In this document: positions 18,092 to 26,034 of the stretch, one piece after another | Position numbering within the stretch: the stretch's first letter is position 1 | Layout: every line of letters starts with the position of its first letter | NCBI GenBank assembly: GCA_963845675.1 | Contig: CAWJSX010000005.1 | Coordinates: 372,001 to 436,000 of the forward strand | Source of the DNA: CAWJMD01 sp963845675 | GTDB taxonomy: Bacteria > Actinomycetota > Actinomycetes > Actinomycetales > CAWJMD01 | Direction: 5' to 3' | DNA length: 64,000 bases | Translations under genes and position numbers: made by a program | The notes under the pieces: generated by a model | What the model saw: only the letters and a program-made list of their open reading frames with translations | Databases searched by the model: none | What the model was told of the DNA's origin: nothing

Positions 18092-18940
18092 TCAGCGCAG
18101 TCGTGTCGCCGTGAACTCCGAGGCGGGGTGGGCGATCGCATCCTGAGCCGCGATCAGCTGGATCTCGCGGTGCCCGCCGTCGGCGGTCGCCTGCAGCACC
18201 GCGAACACGCTCGACGCGGTGCGCTCGAGCGCAGCCCTCGCGCCCACGACGCAGGTGTGTGCCAGGAAGAGCGCAGCAGTCGCGTCCCCCGCGCCGTTCA
18301 CCGACAGGGGTAGCAGAGGCGTCGTCACGGACCAGGCCTCGTCAGCAGTGACCGCCACCATCTCGATGGTGTCCGCTGCCGTGTCGTCGGTCTGCACACT
18401 GGTGACCAGGACTGTCCCAGGGCCCCTCTCCCGCAACGCGTCCACGGCTACCAGCAGGTCGGAGCGCGTCGTGACCGTCCGGTCGGTGAGGAACTCGAGC
18501 TCGAACTGGTTCGGGGTCACGAGGTCAGCGGCCGGCACGACCTTGTCGCGCATGAACTCGGGGATGCCTGGGCGCACGAAGAAGCCCCGACCGACGTCAC
18601 CCATCACCGGGTCGCAGCAGTACACGGCCTCGGGGTTGGCTGCCTTCACCTGCGCCACGGCGTCGAGCACGACCTCCCCGACCGTCTCTGCGCCCTGGTA
18701 GCCCGAGAGGACGGCGTCGCAGCCGGGCAGGACACCCCGCTCGGCGATCCCGGTGATGACGTCGGCGACGTCGGAGGGGTCGAGCAGCGGCCCACGCCAC
18801 GCCCCGTAGCCGGTGTGGTTGGAGAAGTGCACGGTGTTGACCGGCCAGACCTCGTGGCCGAGACGCTGCAGGGGGAAGACCGCCGCGCTGTTGCCCACGT
18901 GCCCGTAGGCGACCGACGACTGGATGGACAGGATGCGCAT
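18092..18940 (-). CDS. pdxY: Pyridoxal kinase
   Basis: A 282-aa ribokinase-fold protein that phosphorylates pyridoxal in the B6 salvage pathway. It starts MRILSIQSSVAYGHVGNSAA, the PdxY/PdxK N-terminal signature with the substrate-binding serine and histidine. It also has the HTGYGAWRG loop, CDPVMGD, TPNQFELEFL, and the anion-hole/catalytic segment LSVNGAGDATAALF, where most family members have GTGD or GSGD. Start ATG 18940 is set by a leaderless -10 box. It is not obviously linked in function to the flanking symporters. Confidence 0.93.
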   Translation of the reverse strand: MRILSIQSSVAYGHVGNSAAVFPLQRLGHEVWPVNTVHFSNHTGYGAWRGPLLDPSDVADVITGIAERGVLPGCDAVLSGYQGAETVGEVVLDAVAQVKAANPEAVYCCDPVMGDVGRGFFVRPGIPEFMRDKVVPAADLVTPNQFELEFLTDRTVTTRSDLLVAVDALRERGPGTVLVTSVQTDDTAADTIEMVAVTADEAWSVTTPLLPLSVNGAGDATAALFLAHTCVVGARAALERTASSVFAVLQATADGGHREIQLIAAQDAIAHPASEFTATRLR

Positions 18941-18946
18941 CGCCCG

Positions 18947-18952
18947 ACCCTA
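18947..18952 (-). promoter_or_regulatory. Leaderless-type -10 box TAGGGT for pdxY
   Basis: On the minus strand TAGGGT is followed by six bases and the pdxY ATG, with no ribosome site. Confidence 0.6.
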
Positions 18953-18961
18953 GCGAGGCGC

Positions 18962-20710
18962 TCAGTGTGGGCGGCGGTCGACCGCGACGCCCTCGGGCGC
19001 GTGCAGTCTCACCATCTGCCGGCCCACGCCGGCAGGGACCGTCGACCTCGTGGCCAGTGACACCCCCACCATCACGGCGAAGGCGAGCGGAACCGTCCAC
19101 GCGGCCGGTTGCTGCAGCAACGCCGCAGGCCAGCCCTGGCCCGGCAGCCCGAGCATCGTCGCGACGACGGCGGCGCTCGACGTGATCCCGCCGACCGTGA
19201 GCCCGGCCAGGGCGCCGGCGGAGGTGAGGCCCCGCCACCACACCCCGAGGACGAGCAGCGGGCAGAACGTGGACGCCGCGACCGCGAACGCCAGCCCGAC
19301 CGTGTCGGCGAGGCTGGTGCGGAACCCGACCAGTGACACGGCGAGCGGCACCAGCACCGCGAGCACGGCACCGACGCGGAAGCCGGGGACGCGCCGGCTG
19401 CGCGGGTCCGACGAGAACCGGCCCAACAGGTCCTGCGACAGCACCCCCGCGACGGACACCACGAGCCCGGACGAGGTCGAGAGGAACGCCGCGAAGGCAC
19501 CGGCCACCAGGAGGGCCGAGAGCAGGTCGCCCCAGGGCTGGCCCAGCATCCGCCCGGGCAGCTCGAGGACGATCGTGTCGGCGCGGCCGGTCAGGAGCAG
19601 GTCGGGGGCGTAGACGCGCCCCAGGGCGCCGTAGACGGGCGGGAAGACGTAGAAGAGCCCCAGCAGCCCGATCACGATGCCGGTCGTGCGGCGCGCCGCC
19701 CGGCCGTCGGGGTTGGTGTAGAAGCGGACGAGCACGTGGGGCAGGCCCATCGTGCCGAAGAGCAGGGCGAGGATCAGCGAGTAGGTGGCGTAGAGCGGGC
19801 GGTCCCGGCCGACCCCGGTGAGCGGGGTCGCCCACTGCGCGCCGGTGCTGGCGGTCGTCTTCTCCGCGTGCGGCACCGGGGTGCCTGCCGCCAGCCCGAT
19901 GGTGCTGCCCGCACCGAGCACGGCGGCGTCGCCCTGTGCCATGACCAGCTCGCCCGTCAGCGGGAGGCCGTCGACCGTGCCGTCGACCTGGAGGGTGGTG
20001 GGGCGGTCGGCCACGACCCGTACCGGGTCCTGCAGCACGACGCTCGTGGGCTCGCGGGCGGTCGGCGTCTGCCCGGCGGACGGGTCCGGTCGTCCGTCCG
20101 CCTGCCAGGCCAGCAGCAGGAAGACGGCCGGCAGGGCGATGGCGGTCACCTTCAGCCAGTACTGGAACGCCTGGACGAGGGTGATCGACCGCATGCCGCC
20201 TGCCAGCACGTTGAGCACCACCACGGCGGCGACGAGCAGCGCCCCCACGACCGCCGGTGCGCCGGTGACGGCCCGCAGCGCGAGCCCGGCCCCCTGCAGC
20301 TGCGGCAGCAGGTACAGCCAGCCGATGCCCACCACGAGCAGGGCCGCGGCCACACGCACCCGGGGCGACGCGAGCCGGGACTCCGCGAAGTCGGGCAGCG
20401 TGTAGGCGCCCGACCGCCGCAGGGGAGCGGCCACCAGGCACAGCAGCACCAGGTACCCGGCGGTGTAGCCGACTGCGAACCACAGCATGTCGACACCGCC
20501 GACCAGCACGAGACCGGCGACGCCGAGGAAGCTGGCTGCGGAGAGGTACTCGCCGCCGATGGCCGAGGCGTTGGCGCGCGGCGACACCGCGCGCGAGGCC
20601 ACGTAGAAGTCGCTGGTGGTGCGCGACAGGCGCAGGCCGACCGAGCCGATCGCCACCGTGACGACGCAGACCGCCGCGACGGCGACCACCGCCAGCTCGG
20701 GCGAGGTCAC
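18962..20710 (-). CDS. Second solute:sodium symporter (ActP/MctC-like)
   Basis: A 582-aa protein with about thirteen membrane spans, homologous to the ActP-like protein encoded nearby: TTSDFYVASRAVSP, GGEYLSAASFLGVAG, LAGGMRSITLVQAFQYWLK and GTMGLPHVLVRFYTNPDG. A hydrophilic insert of about 90 residues (about 225-315) separates two spans on the predicted outer face and is larger than the one in ActP. Substrate is probably a short carboxylate such as pyruvate or acetate, by family. The GTG at 20710 overlaps the small upstream membrane gene by 4 bases, and the LytS/LytTR pair lies just upstream of that, so induction by that system is likely. Confidence 0.87.
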   Translation of the reverse strand: MTSPELAVVAVAAVCVVTVAIGSVGLRLSRTTSDFYVASRAVSPRANASAIGGEYLSAASFLGVAGLVLVGGVDMLWFAVGYTAGYLVLLCLVAAPLRRSGAYTLPDFAESRLASPRVRVAAALLVVGIGWLYLLPQLQGAGLALRAVTGAPAVVGALLVAAVVVLNVLAGGMRSITLVQAFQYWLKVTAIALPAVFLLLAWQADGRPDPSAGQTPTAREPTSVVLQDPVRVVADRPTTLQVDGTVDGLPLTGELVMAQGDAAVLGAGSTIGLAAGTPVPHAEKTTASTGAQWATPLTGVGRDRPLYATYSLILALLFGTMGLPHVLVRFYTNPDGRAARRTTGIVIGLLGLFYVFPPVYGALGRVYAPDLLLTGRADTIVLELPGRMLGQPWGDLLSALLVAGAFAAFLSTSSGLVVSVAGVLSQDLLGRFSSDPRSRRVPGFRVGAVLAVLVPLAVSLVGFRTSLADTVGLAFAVAASTFCPLLVLGVWWRGLTSAGALAGLTVGGITSSAAVVATMLGLPGQGWPAALLQQPAAWTVPLAFAVMVGVSLATRSTVPAGVGRQMVRLHAPEGVAVDRRPH

Positions 20711-21102
20711 CGCCGCTCGACCAGGTCTGCGAAGTCGCGTTCGGCCCGTTCGGCGGCACGCACGTAGGCCCACGCCGTCAGGCCGATCACCGGGTAGGCG
20801 CCCACACCGAGCAGCAGCCACGGCAGCCCGACACCCAGCACGCGCACCTGCGCGAGCGCCGGGGCGAGCCAGAACAGCAGCGGAAGGGCACCGACCGTCA
20901 GGCAGAACGCCCCCAGGACCCCCAGGCCCAGCCGCAGCTGGCTGCGGACCAGCGACCGCATGTACAGCTCGCCTACCCCGGTCTGCTCGTCGATGTCGTC
21001 GGTCACGCGACGCCGCGGCGGGCGCCGGACCGCGTCGGTGCGCGGGCTGGTCACCCGCACGCGTGCAGAGGCCGGGCGCGGCCCCGGGCGCTGGTCGGTC
21101 AC
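20707..21102 (-). CDS. DUF485-like two-helix membrane protein, symporter partner
   Basis: A 131-aa protein. A basic, disordered N-terminus of about 45 residues precedes two hydrophobic helices at about residues 58-83 and 91-112 and a charged C-terminus (AERAERDFADLVERR). The sequence is too diverged to assign to DUF485 with certainty, but its size, topology and 4-base overlap with a symporter gene copy the DUF485-actP arrangement 3 kb away. Start GTG 21102 is chosen as the first in-frame start; no clear ribosome site is visible. Confidence 0.7.
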   Translation of the reverse strand: MTDQRPGPRPASARVRVTSPRTDAVRRPPRRRVTDDIDEQTGVGELYMRSLVRSQLRLGLGVLGAFCLTVGALPLLFWLAPALAQVRVLGVGLPWLLLGVGAYPVIGLTAWAYVRAAERAERDFADLVERR

Positions 21103-21153
21103 GCCCCTGATGGTGCACGTGGCGTCAAGCCCGGGCCGACGTGCGGGCCCGCG

Positions 21154-21212
21154 GGCTGGCAGGTCCGGGTCGGTGGGTGCGACGCGGCCGGACGACGGCA
21201 GACCTGCCAGCC
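21154..21212. repeat. 12-bp perfect inverted repeat between lytTR gene and symporter operon
   Basis: GGCTGGCAGGTC at 21154-21165 is perfectly complementary to GACCTGCCAGCC at 21201-21212, with 35 bases between. It lies 50 bases downstream of the response-regulator stop and about 50 bases upstream of the symporter operon start. It could be a terminator with a long loop, or two operator half-sites. Confidence 0.5.
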
Positions 21213-21261
21213 GCTGTGCTCGCTCCCGCGCGTGCGGGGCCGCTGACGACCCGTCGGACGG

Positions 21262-22011
21262 TCAGGTGCCGGGCGTGACGCCCCGCACGAGGCGGTCGCG
21301 CAGCTCGCGGGTGTGACGGCGTGACACGGACAGCTCCGCGTCGCCGAGGCGCACCGTGCAGCGGCCGGCGTCGAGACGCACCTCGTCGACGTGCTGCAGG
21401 GCCACCAGGGTCGAGCGGTGGATGCGCACGAAACCTGCGGCTCCCCATCGCTCCTCGAGCGTGGTGAGGGGCACGCGGATCAGGTGGCTCTCGTCGGCGG
21501 TGTGCAGGCGCGCGTAGTCGCCCTGCGCCTCGACGTACCGCACCGACGACCGGCTGACGAATCGCGTCACCCCGCCGAGCTCGACCGGGATCGTCTCGTC
21601 GTCGGTCGCCTCGATCGGTGCATCCGTGGCCTCCGTCCCCTCGATCACACGGCGCACGGCCTCCGAGAGGCGTTCCGGACGAACCGGTTTCATGAGGTAG
21701 TCGGTGGCCGCCAGCTCGAAGGCGTCGACGGCGTGGTTGTCGTGGGCGGTCACGAAGACCACCTGGGGCCGGTGGGTGAAGCGCGCGAGCACCCGGGCCA
21801 GCTCGAGGCCGTCCAGGCCGGGCATCTTGATGTCGCAGAAGACGACGTCGACGTCGTGGGCGTCGAGCGCGCGCAGCGCCTCGGTCGTTCCGGAGGCGGT
21901 GGTGACCTCGCCGACCCGCGGGTCCTGGCGCAGCAGCCACGCCAGCTCGGCGAGCGCCGGAGCCTCGTCGTCGACGACCAGCGCTCGCAGGCCGTGGTCG
22001 CGGGCGTTCAC
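21262..22011 (-). CDS. LytTR-type response regulator
   Basis: A 249-aa protein. The receiver domain occupies about residues 8-125 with acidic pocket VVDDEAP, phospho-acceptor Asp in DVVFCDIKMPGLDG (about 58), Thr in FVTAHDN and Lys in YLMKPVRPE. A LytTR DNA-binding domain follows (about 145-245: TRFVSRSSVRYVEAQGDYAR, FVRIHRSTLVALQHVDEVRL, LSVSRRHTRELRDRL). Such regulators bind pairs of direct repeats. It is downstream of the LytS-like kinase by 46 bases but has its own leaderless -10 box. In other bacteria LytS/LytTR pairs (YpdAB, BtsSR) sense pyruvate and switch on a transporter, which fits the symporter operon beyond it. Confidence 0.92.
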   Translation of the reverse strand: MNARDHGLRALVVDDEAPALAELAWLLRQDPRVGEVTTASGTTEALRALDAHDVDVVFCDIKMPGLDGLELARVLARFTHRPQVVFVTAHDNHAVDAFELAATDYLMKPVRPERLSEAVRRVIEGTEATDAPIEATDDETIPVELGGVTRFVSRSSVRYVEAQGDYARLHTADESHLIRVPLTTLEERWGAAGFVRIHRSTLVALQHVDEVRLDAGRCTVRLGDAELSVSRRHTRELRDRLVRGVTPGT

Positions 22012-22018
22012 GGCGCCG

Positions 22019-22024
22019 ACAGTA
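22019..22024 (-). promoter_or_regulatory. Leaderless-type -10 box TACTGT for the LytTR regulator
   Basis: Minus-strand TACTGT is followed by seven bases and the GTG at 22011. It allows the regulator to be made independently of the kinase gene upstream. Confidence 0.5.
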
Positions 22025-22057
22025 CGACGGCCGGAGCCGAGCGGCCCACCGAGCGGC

Positions 22058-23239
22058 TCACTGGACGCGGGCCCGCGGCGAGAACTTCGGCACCTGGAAC
22101 GACACGCGGGTGCCGGCGCCCGGCGCCGTCTCGACCACGAGCCCCGAGGCGTCGCCGAACACCTGTCGCAGACGGGCGTCGACGTTGCCAAGACCCACCG
22201 AGTCGGCCCCCGACTCCCCGGCCAGCACCTGCCTGACCTGCTCGGGGTCCGAGCCGACACCGTCGTCCTCGACGGCGATCAGGGCGTCGGAGCCGAGGTC
22301 CTCGGCGGAGAGGGTCACATGACCGACGCCGGCCGAGTGCTCGAGGCCGTGCCGGACGGCGTTCTCCACGAGGGGCTGAACCGACAGGAACGGGATGGCG
22401 ACGGCGAGGACCTCCGGCGCGATCCGGACCTTCACGTCGAGCCGGTCCCCGAAGCGCGCCCGCTCGAGCACCAGGTACCGCTCGATGTTGGTGAGCTCGT
22501 CCGCCAGCGTGGTGAACTCGCCCCCGCGGCGGAAGGCATAGCGCGTGAAGTCGGCGAACTCGAGCAGGAGGTCGCGGGCCCGCGCGGGGTCGGTCCGCAC
22601 GAACGACGCGATCGCGGTGAGTGAGTTGTAGACGAAGTGCGGGCTGATCTGCGCCCTCAGCGCACGCAGCTCCGCCTCGATGGCCCTGGTCCTCGAGCGG
22701 TCGAGCTCGGCCAGCTCGAGGTTCGCGGACACCCACGCGGCGACCTCCTCCGCCGCCCGGACGAGACCCGCACTCGGTCGGGGTCCGTACGCGGCGAGCG
22801 TGCCGACCACCTTCTCCTCGACGACGAGCGGGACGACGACCCCGTGCTGCACCGGGCAGCCGGGGTCGTCGCAGGCCACCTGGGACGGACGCAGCACGAC
22901 GGGGCGGCCACGGCTCAGGACGTCGACCGCGTGCACGACGGCGTCGTCACGGTGGGGTGCGCCCTCCCCGTCCCACGCCAGGAGCTGGCCGCTCGACGTG
23001 ATCGCCACGGCGGGCGTGCCGAGGAGCGCGCGCAGGTGGCGGGCTGCCTTGGAAGCGCCTGAGCCGGTGAGGCCCTCACGAAGGTGGGGCGCGGCCAGCG
23101 ACGCGGTGTGGAGGGTGGCGAAGGTCGCGCGGTCGGCCGGGGTTCCCAGGTCGGTCCGGCGCCGCAGAGAGGCCACTCCCAGCAGGAGCGCCAGCAGGGC
23201 GACCACCAGCCCCGCCAGCACGGCCTGCTCCCCGCTCAT
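22058..23239 (-). CDS. LytS-type sensor histidine kinase with GAF-like domain
   Basis: A 393-aa protein: one N-terminal membrane helix (about residues 6-24), a GAF-like sensor region (about 60-165), the LytS/YehU-type phospho-acceptor segment LRAQISPHFVYNSLTAI (His about 200), and a HATPase domain with N-box FLSVQPLVENAVRHGLEH and G-boxes EDDGVGSD and GLGNVDARL. The sensor region has a cysteine pair spaced CDDPGC followed by PVQH, which might hold a metal or respond to redox. The single N-terminal helix differs from the multi-span 5TM LytS sensors. The -10 box lies at 23258-23263. Confidence 0.9.
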   Translation of the reverse strand: MSGEQAVLAGLVVALLALLLGVASLRRRTDLGTPADRATFATLHTASLAAPHLREGLTGSGASKAARHLRALLGTPAVAITSSGQLLAWDGEGAPHRDDAVVHAVDVLSRGRPVVLRPSQVACDDPGCPVQHGVVVPLVVEEKVVGTLAAYGPRPSAGLVRAAEEVAAWVSANLELAELDRSRTRAIEAELRALRAQISPHFVYNSLTAIASFVRTDPARARDLLLEFADFTRYAFRRGGEFTTLADELTNIERYLVLERARFGDRLDVKVRIAPEVLAVAIPFLSVQPLVENAVRHGLEHSAGVGHVTLSAEDLGSDALIAVEDDGVGSDPEQVRQVLAGESGADSVGLGNVDARLRQVFGDASGLVVETAPGAGTRVSFQVPKFSPRARVQ

Positions 23240-23257
23240 CGCCCGGTCACCGGCGTG

Positions 23258-23277
23258 ACGCTAGCCCGACGTAGGCT
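23258..23277. promoter_or_regulatory. Back-to-back divergent -10 boxes (kinase and Fic-like gene)
   Basis: Minus-strand TAGCGT at 23258-23263 serves the LytS-like kinase with an 18-base gap to its ATG. Plus-strand TAGGCT at 23272-23277 lies 8 bases before the ATG at 23286. The two boxes are only 8 bases apart, so the promoters must share flanking DNA. Confidence 0.5.
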
Positions 23278-23285
23278 CCCCGGCC

Positions 23286-24140
23286 ATGTCCCCCACCGAC
23301 GACCCGCTGGCGGCCCTGGCGGCCCTGCCCGGTGTCGCGGACGAGATCGAGGCCGCCCGGCAGGCGTGCGAGCGGCTGCGTTGGCATCCGGCGATGCGCC
23401 GGCGCAGCGCTGAGTGCCGCGCCGAGTCGGCGGTCTGGGCGGCACGGGCGTCGGCGGCGCTGGAGGGGGCGCGCCTGCCGGTCCCGCTGGTACGCGACGC
23501 CGTCCGCGGCGCGCGGGACCTCCCCACCGACGGCGCCGGGCGCGTGGTGGCGGGCGCGACGCGGGCGGTCGCCGAGGCGGAGCGGATGTCGGCGTCCGGG
23601 GCGCGGACGATCTCGGTCGCTCCGCGCCAGGCACTGGTCCGCCTGCACGTCGCAGCCTCCACCGGGGTGCTCGAGGACGGCGCCGTCGGGCGCCCACGGC
23701 TGGACGGTGAGGTGCCGGTGGGGCCGGACCTGGGGCTACCTGCAGCTCTGTCCGCGGCGGACGCGTCGCGTCGGCTGGACGCTCTGACCACCGTGCTCGC
23801 GACGGGAACCACCGCTCCTGTGCTGGTGCTGGCGGCTGTCGCGATCGCTGAGATCGTCACGGTCGCACCCTTTCTCGGTGGCAACGGCGTGGTCGCGCGG
23901 GCCCTGTCGCGGGCGCTGGTCGTGGGCAGGGGACTCGACCCGATGGGCGTCGCGGTGCCGGAGTCCGCCGCTCTGGCCGACCCCGCCGCGTACGCCGGGG
24001 CGCTGGCGGCGTACGCGTCAGGCACGCCGGAGGGGGTCGCGTCCTGGCTTCGCTACTGCGCGTCCGCGGTCGTGTCCGGTGTCGACGAGGGTGTCGTGAT
24101 CGCCGACGCGGTACTGGCCGGACGGACGCCCGCGAGCTGA
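23286..24140 (+). CDS. Degenerate Fic-domain-like protein
   Basis: A 284-aa protein. N-terminal segments RRRSAECRAESAVWAARASA and AALEGA match the regulatory part of Fic proteins. The expected active-site motif HxFxDGNGRxxR appears as VAPFLGGNGVVARAL (Ala about 194 in place of His, Gly for Asp, Val for Arg). AMP transfer by the classical mechanism is therefore not expected. Actinobacterial homologs, often labelled oxidoreductase, have the same decay of the motif and sit near tad genes (from memory). It is transcribed divergently from the LytS-like kinase; its stop lies 16 bases from the convergent unknown membrane protein gene. Confidence 0.7.
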   Translation: MSPTDDPLAALAALPGVADEIEAARQACERLRWHPAMRRRSAECRAESAVWAARASAALEGARLPVPLVRDAVRGARDLPTDGAGRVVAGATRAVAEAERMSASGARTISVAPRQALVRLHVAASTGVLEDGAVGRPRLDGEVPVGPDLGLPAALSAADASRRLDALTTVLATGTTAPVLVLAAVAIAEIVTVAPFLGGNGVVARALSRALVVGRGLDPMGVAVPESAALADPAAYAGALAAYASGTPEGVASWLRYCASAVVSGVDEGVVIADAVLAGRTPAS

Positions 24141-24156
24141 GGGCTGGGACGAGACC

Positions 24157-25278
24157 CTATCTGGCGCAGACCTTGGCGACCTCTCGCGCGAACCACGACG
24201 TCATCATCACCGGGTCGAGCAGGAAGTCGAGGGACTCCCCGTCGACGACGAGCTGGACCTGGTCGCCGGCGAGCAGCTGGGTGGCGTTCTGCGTGCAGAA
24301 GTCGACCTCGAGACCGAGTGCCAGCACCTGGGCCTGCCGACCGACCAGCGTCACGGGCATCGGCGGTTCCGTCACGAGGGCGATCCCGTCAGGGCCCCGG
24401 AGGCTGACCTCGTGGTCGGCGCCGTCGACGGAGCTCAGACTCAGGCTGAGGCGTCCGTCGGCCCGCGACGTCAGGTCGGCCACCACCGGGACCTGCTCGA
24501 GGGGGCGCTGGCACACCTCGTTGTAGACGTCGACGGCCGACAGGCTCATGCCCGCGAGGTTCGGCACCTCGAGCACCTGCTCCCGCAGGTCCTGGGTCGC
24601 CACCGTGACGCGCAGGTTCCCGTCCCGCGCCCCACCCTCGCTCAGGGGCCCCGCGGCGCACTCCGACGTGGCGGTCACCGTCGCCTGTCCTGCCTTGCCC
24701 GGGGCGACCTCGAACGCGGCCTCGAGGGCGAGGTCCACCGGTCCTCGTCCCTCGTCGATCCCGCCCCCGAGGTCGGCTTCCGTGACCGTGAGCGAGGCCT
24801 GACCGGAGTTCACGACGAACAGGCTGTACCGGGGTGACGTGCCCGAACCGCTTGCCGAGTAGGTGATCCACGCGCTGACGCTGGCGGTCTGCTCGCGCCC
24901 GGCCAGGGCGGCGCGCTGCGCGACGGCCGCGCCCAGGACGGCACCGACCAGACCAGCCACGACCACGAGCGCGACGGCGGGAGTCCTCGACCGGGGGTGC
25001 TGCACGAGGTGGCGGACGCTGTGCCACAGGTGGGCGGCTCGTCCGCGGCCCTGCGCGGGTGGCCCGGCTGGAGCGTCGGGGTCCGGATCGGGGGCGCGGT
25101 CGGAGGGAGCCGCGACAGGCCCGCCCGCGGCCGGTCCGGGGGCCGTCGGCCGGCCACCGCCCGTGCTGTCGTCGTCCAGGCGGAGGGTCGCCGGCGCGGC
25201 TTCGTCCGCCTCGGCGGGCGCCCGGGGGTCGCCGTCCGGCGTGGCGTCGTCGAGGGCGCCCAGCACCTCCCGGCTCAT
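24157..25278 (-). CDS. Unrecognised single-pass membrane protein
   Basis: A 373-aa protein I do not recognise. Residues 1-95 are acidic, proline- and alanine-rich and look disordered. One membrane helix lies at about residues 110-133 (AVALVVVAGLVGAVLGAAVA). The approximately 235 residues after it are rich in beta strands and resemble two consecutive immunoglobulin-like domains (RYSLFVVNSGQASLTVTEAD; later ADHEVSLRGPDGIALVTEPP), with four cysteines that could pair outside the membrane. The predicted orientation places the beta domains outside. The ATG at 25278 has a weak GGGAG site. Its position before the tad cluster hints at a surface role, but that is only inference. Confidence 0.65.
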   Translation of the reverse strand: MSREVLGALDDATPDGDPRAPAEADEAAPATLRLDDDSTGGGRPTAPGPAAGGPVAAPSDRAPDPDPDAPAGPPAQGRGRAAHLWHSVRHLVQHPRSRTPAVALVVVAGLVGAVLGAAVAQRAALAGREQTASVSAWITYSASGSGTSPRYSLFVVNSGQASLTVTEADLGGGIDEGRGPVDLALEAAFEVAPGKAGQATVTATSECAAGPLSEGGARDGNLRVTVATQDLREQVLEVPNLAGMSLSAVDVYNEVCQRPLEQVPVVADLTSRADGRLSLSLSSVDGADHEVSLRGPDGIALVTEPPMPVTLVGRQAQVLALGLEVDFCTQNATQLLAGDQVQLVVDGESLDFLLDPVMMTSWFAREVAKVCAR

Positions 25279-25731
25279 CGCAGGTCTCCCGCCGCGTGTC
25301 GCCTCCCGCCGGCGTCGGTGCCGTCGGGCCACGGCTGTCCACCGTGGCTGCCGCCATGGTGCGCCGTCGAGGGCGCTCCCTGCCAGGACATCAGGGACAT
25401 CGTGACAGCGAGTTGACCTACGGACCCCGGGACGTGCGGACGGCGGCGCCACGGGGACGCCGCCGTCGGCATGCAGTCACTGGCTACCAAGCGTGCACTT
25501 CTAGTCGCGGGACGGGACGAGCCCGGCCCAACGGGTCCTCACGAGGACTGGCCGCGCGTGGGTACCTGTTCCTGCACGCGGCCCGCTCCCGGTCACCCGT
25601 TCACGGGCCGTTGGGTCCTTACTACTCCGAACCGGCTGGTAAGGGAAGGGGGCTGGCCGGGATGGGGGAATCGTCCGTGCTCCGGGTGACGGACACGCCG
25701 AGGACGACGCGCCGGTGAGGCGCCGCGACGT

Positions 25732-25800
25732 GCACGGAGCCGACACTCCGTGCGCGACAGGGCAAAACGAGTGCGTGTCAGGGTTTGCCGTGGGGTGTCG
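25732..25800 (+). repeat. Two adjacent hairpins, possible leader RNA structure
   Basis: GCACGGAG (25732-25739) pairs with CTCCGTGC (25746-25753). Directly after, CGACA (25755-25759) pairs with TGTCG (25796-25800) and, nested inside, GGCAAA (25761-25766) pairs with TTTGCC (25784-25789). Four arms in 70 bases suggest a folded RNA, but no known class fits. Confidence 0.4.
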
Positions 25801-25861
25801 ATCGGGTCCATGCTGGTGGGTGGCCGGCCGACCCGTTCGCGGGCTGATGCTGGCCGCGTGT

Positions 25862-25926
25862 TCCGGCTCCTCCCCCCCGAGCCGGAGTGCGCGACGACCC
25901 CCGCTACCCCCCCTGCGGGGGTCGTC
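25862..25926. terminator. Tandem terminator-like hairpins
   Basis: TCCGGCTC (25862-25869) pairs with 25879-25886. GACGACCCCCGC (25893-25904) pairs perfectly with 25915-25926 around a 10-base loop. Neither is followed by a T-run, which is common for terminators in GC-rich actinobacteria. They would insulate the Tad promoter from transcription entering from the left. Confidence 0.45.
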
Positions 25927-25950
25927 CCACGTCCGGGCCAGGGGTCTCCG

Positions 25951-25986
25951 TCCACAGGGGCCGCACACGGTCCGTTCGTCCACAGG
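25951..25986 (+). promoter_or_regulatory. Two-box plus palindrome element upstream of ssd (copy A)
   Basis: TCCACAGG at 25951-25958 and again at 25979-25986 flank the palindrome ACGGTCCGT at 25967-25975. The second box ends 48 bases before the ssd-like start codon. The same layout recurs upstream of the pilin gene at 29700-29737. The boxes resemble the actinobacterial DnaA box TTGTCCACA (second box matches 8 of 9). Confidence 0.6.
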
Positions 25987-26034
25987 TCCGGTGGCGACCT
26001 CGTCCAGCCCGGCGGTGCGGTGGACGCTCCCGTC

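Larger units (their letters stand above)
25279..26034. other. 756-bp gene-free structured region before the Tad operon
   Basis: I see no convincing reading frame here on either strand. The region holds five short hairpins: 25441-25465 (8-bp stem), 25732-25753 (8 bp), a nested one at 25755-25800, 25862-25886 (8 bp) and 25893-25926 (12 bp, perfect). The two-box element at 25951-25986 follows them. It separates the leftward membrane-protein gene from the rightward Tad operon. An untranslated leader, a small RNA gene or a terminator array are all possible. Confidence 0.55.

Noticed and set aside
25755..25800. Resemblance of AGGGCAAAAC to the c-di-GMP-I riboswitch core
   Set aside because: The other required conserved blocks of that riboswitch are absent downstream, and the GGCAAA is used in its own hairpin.
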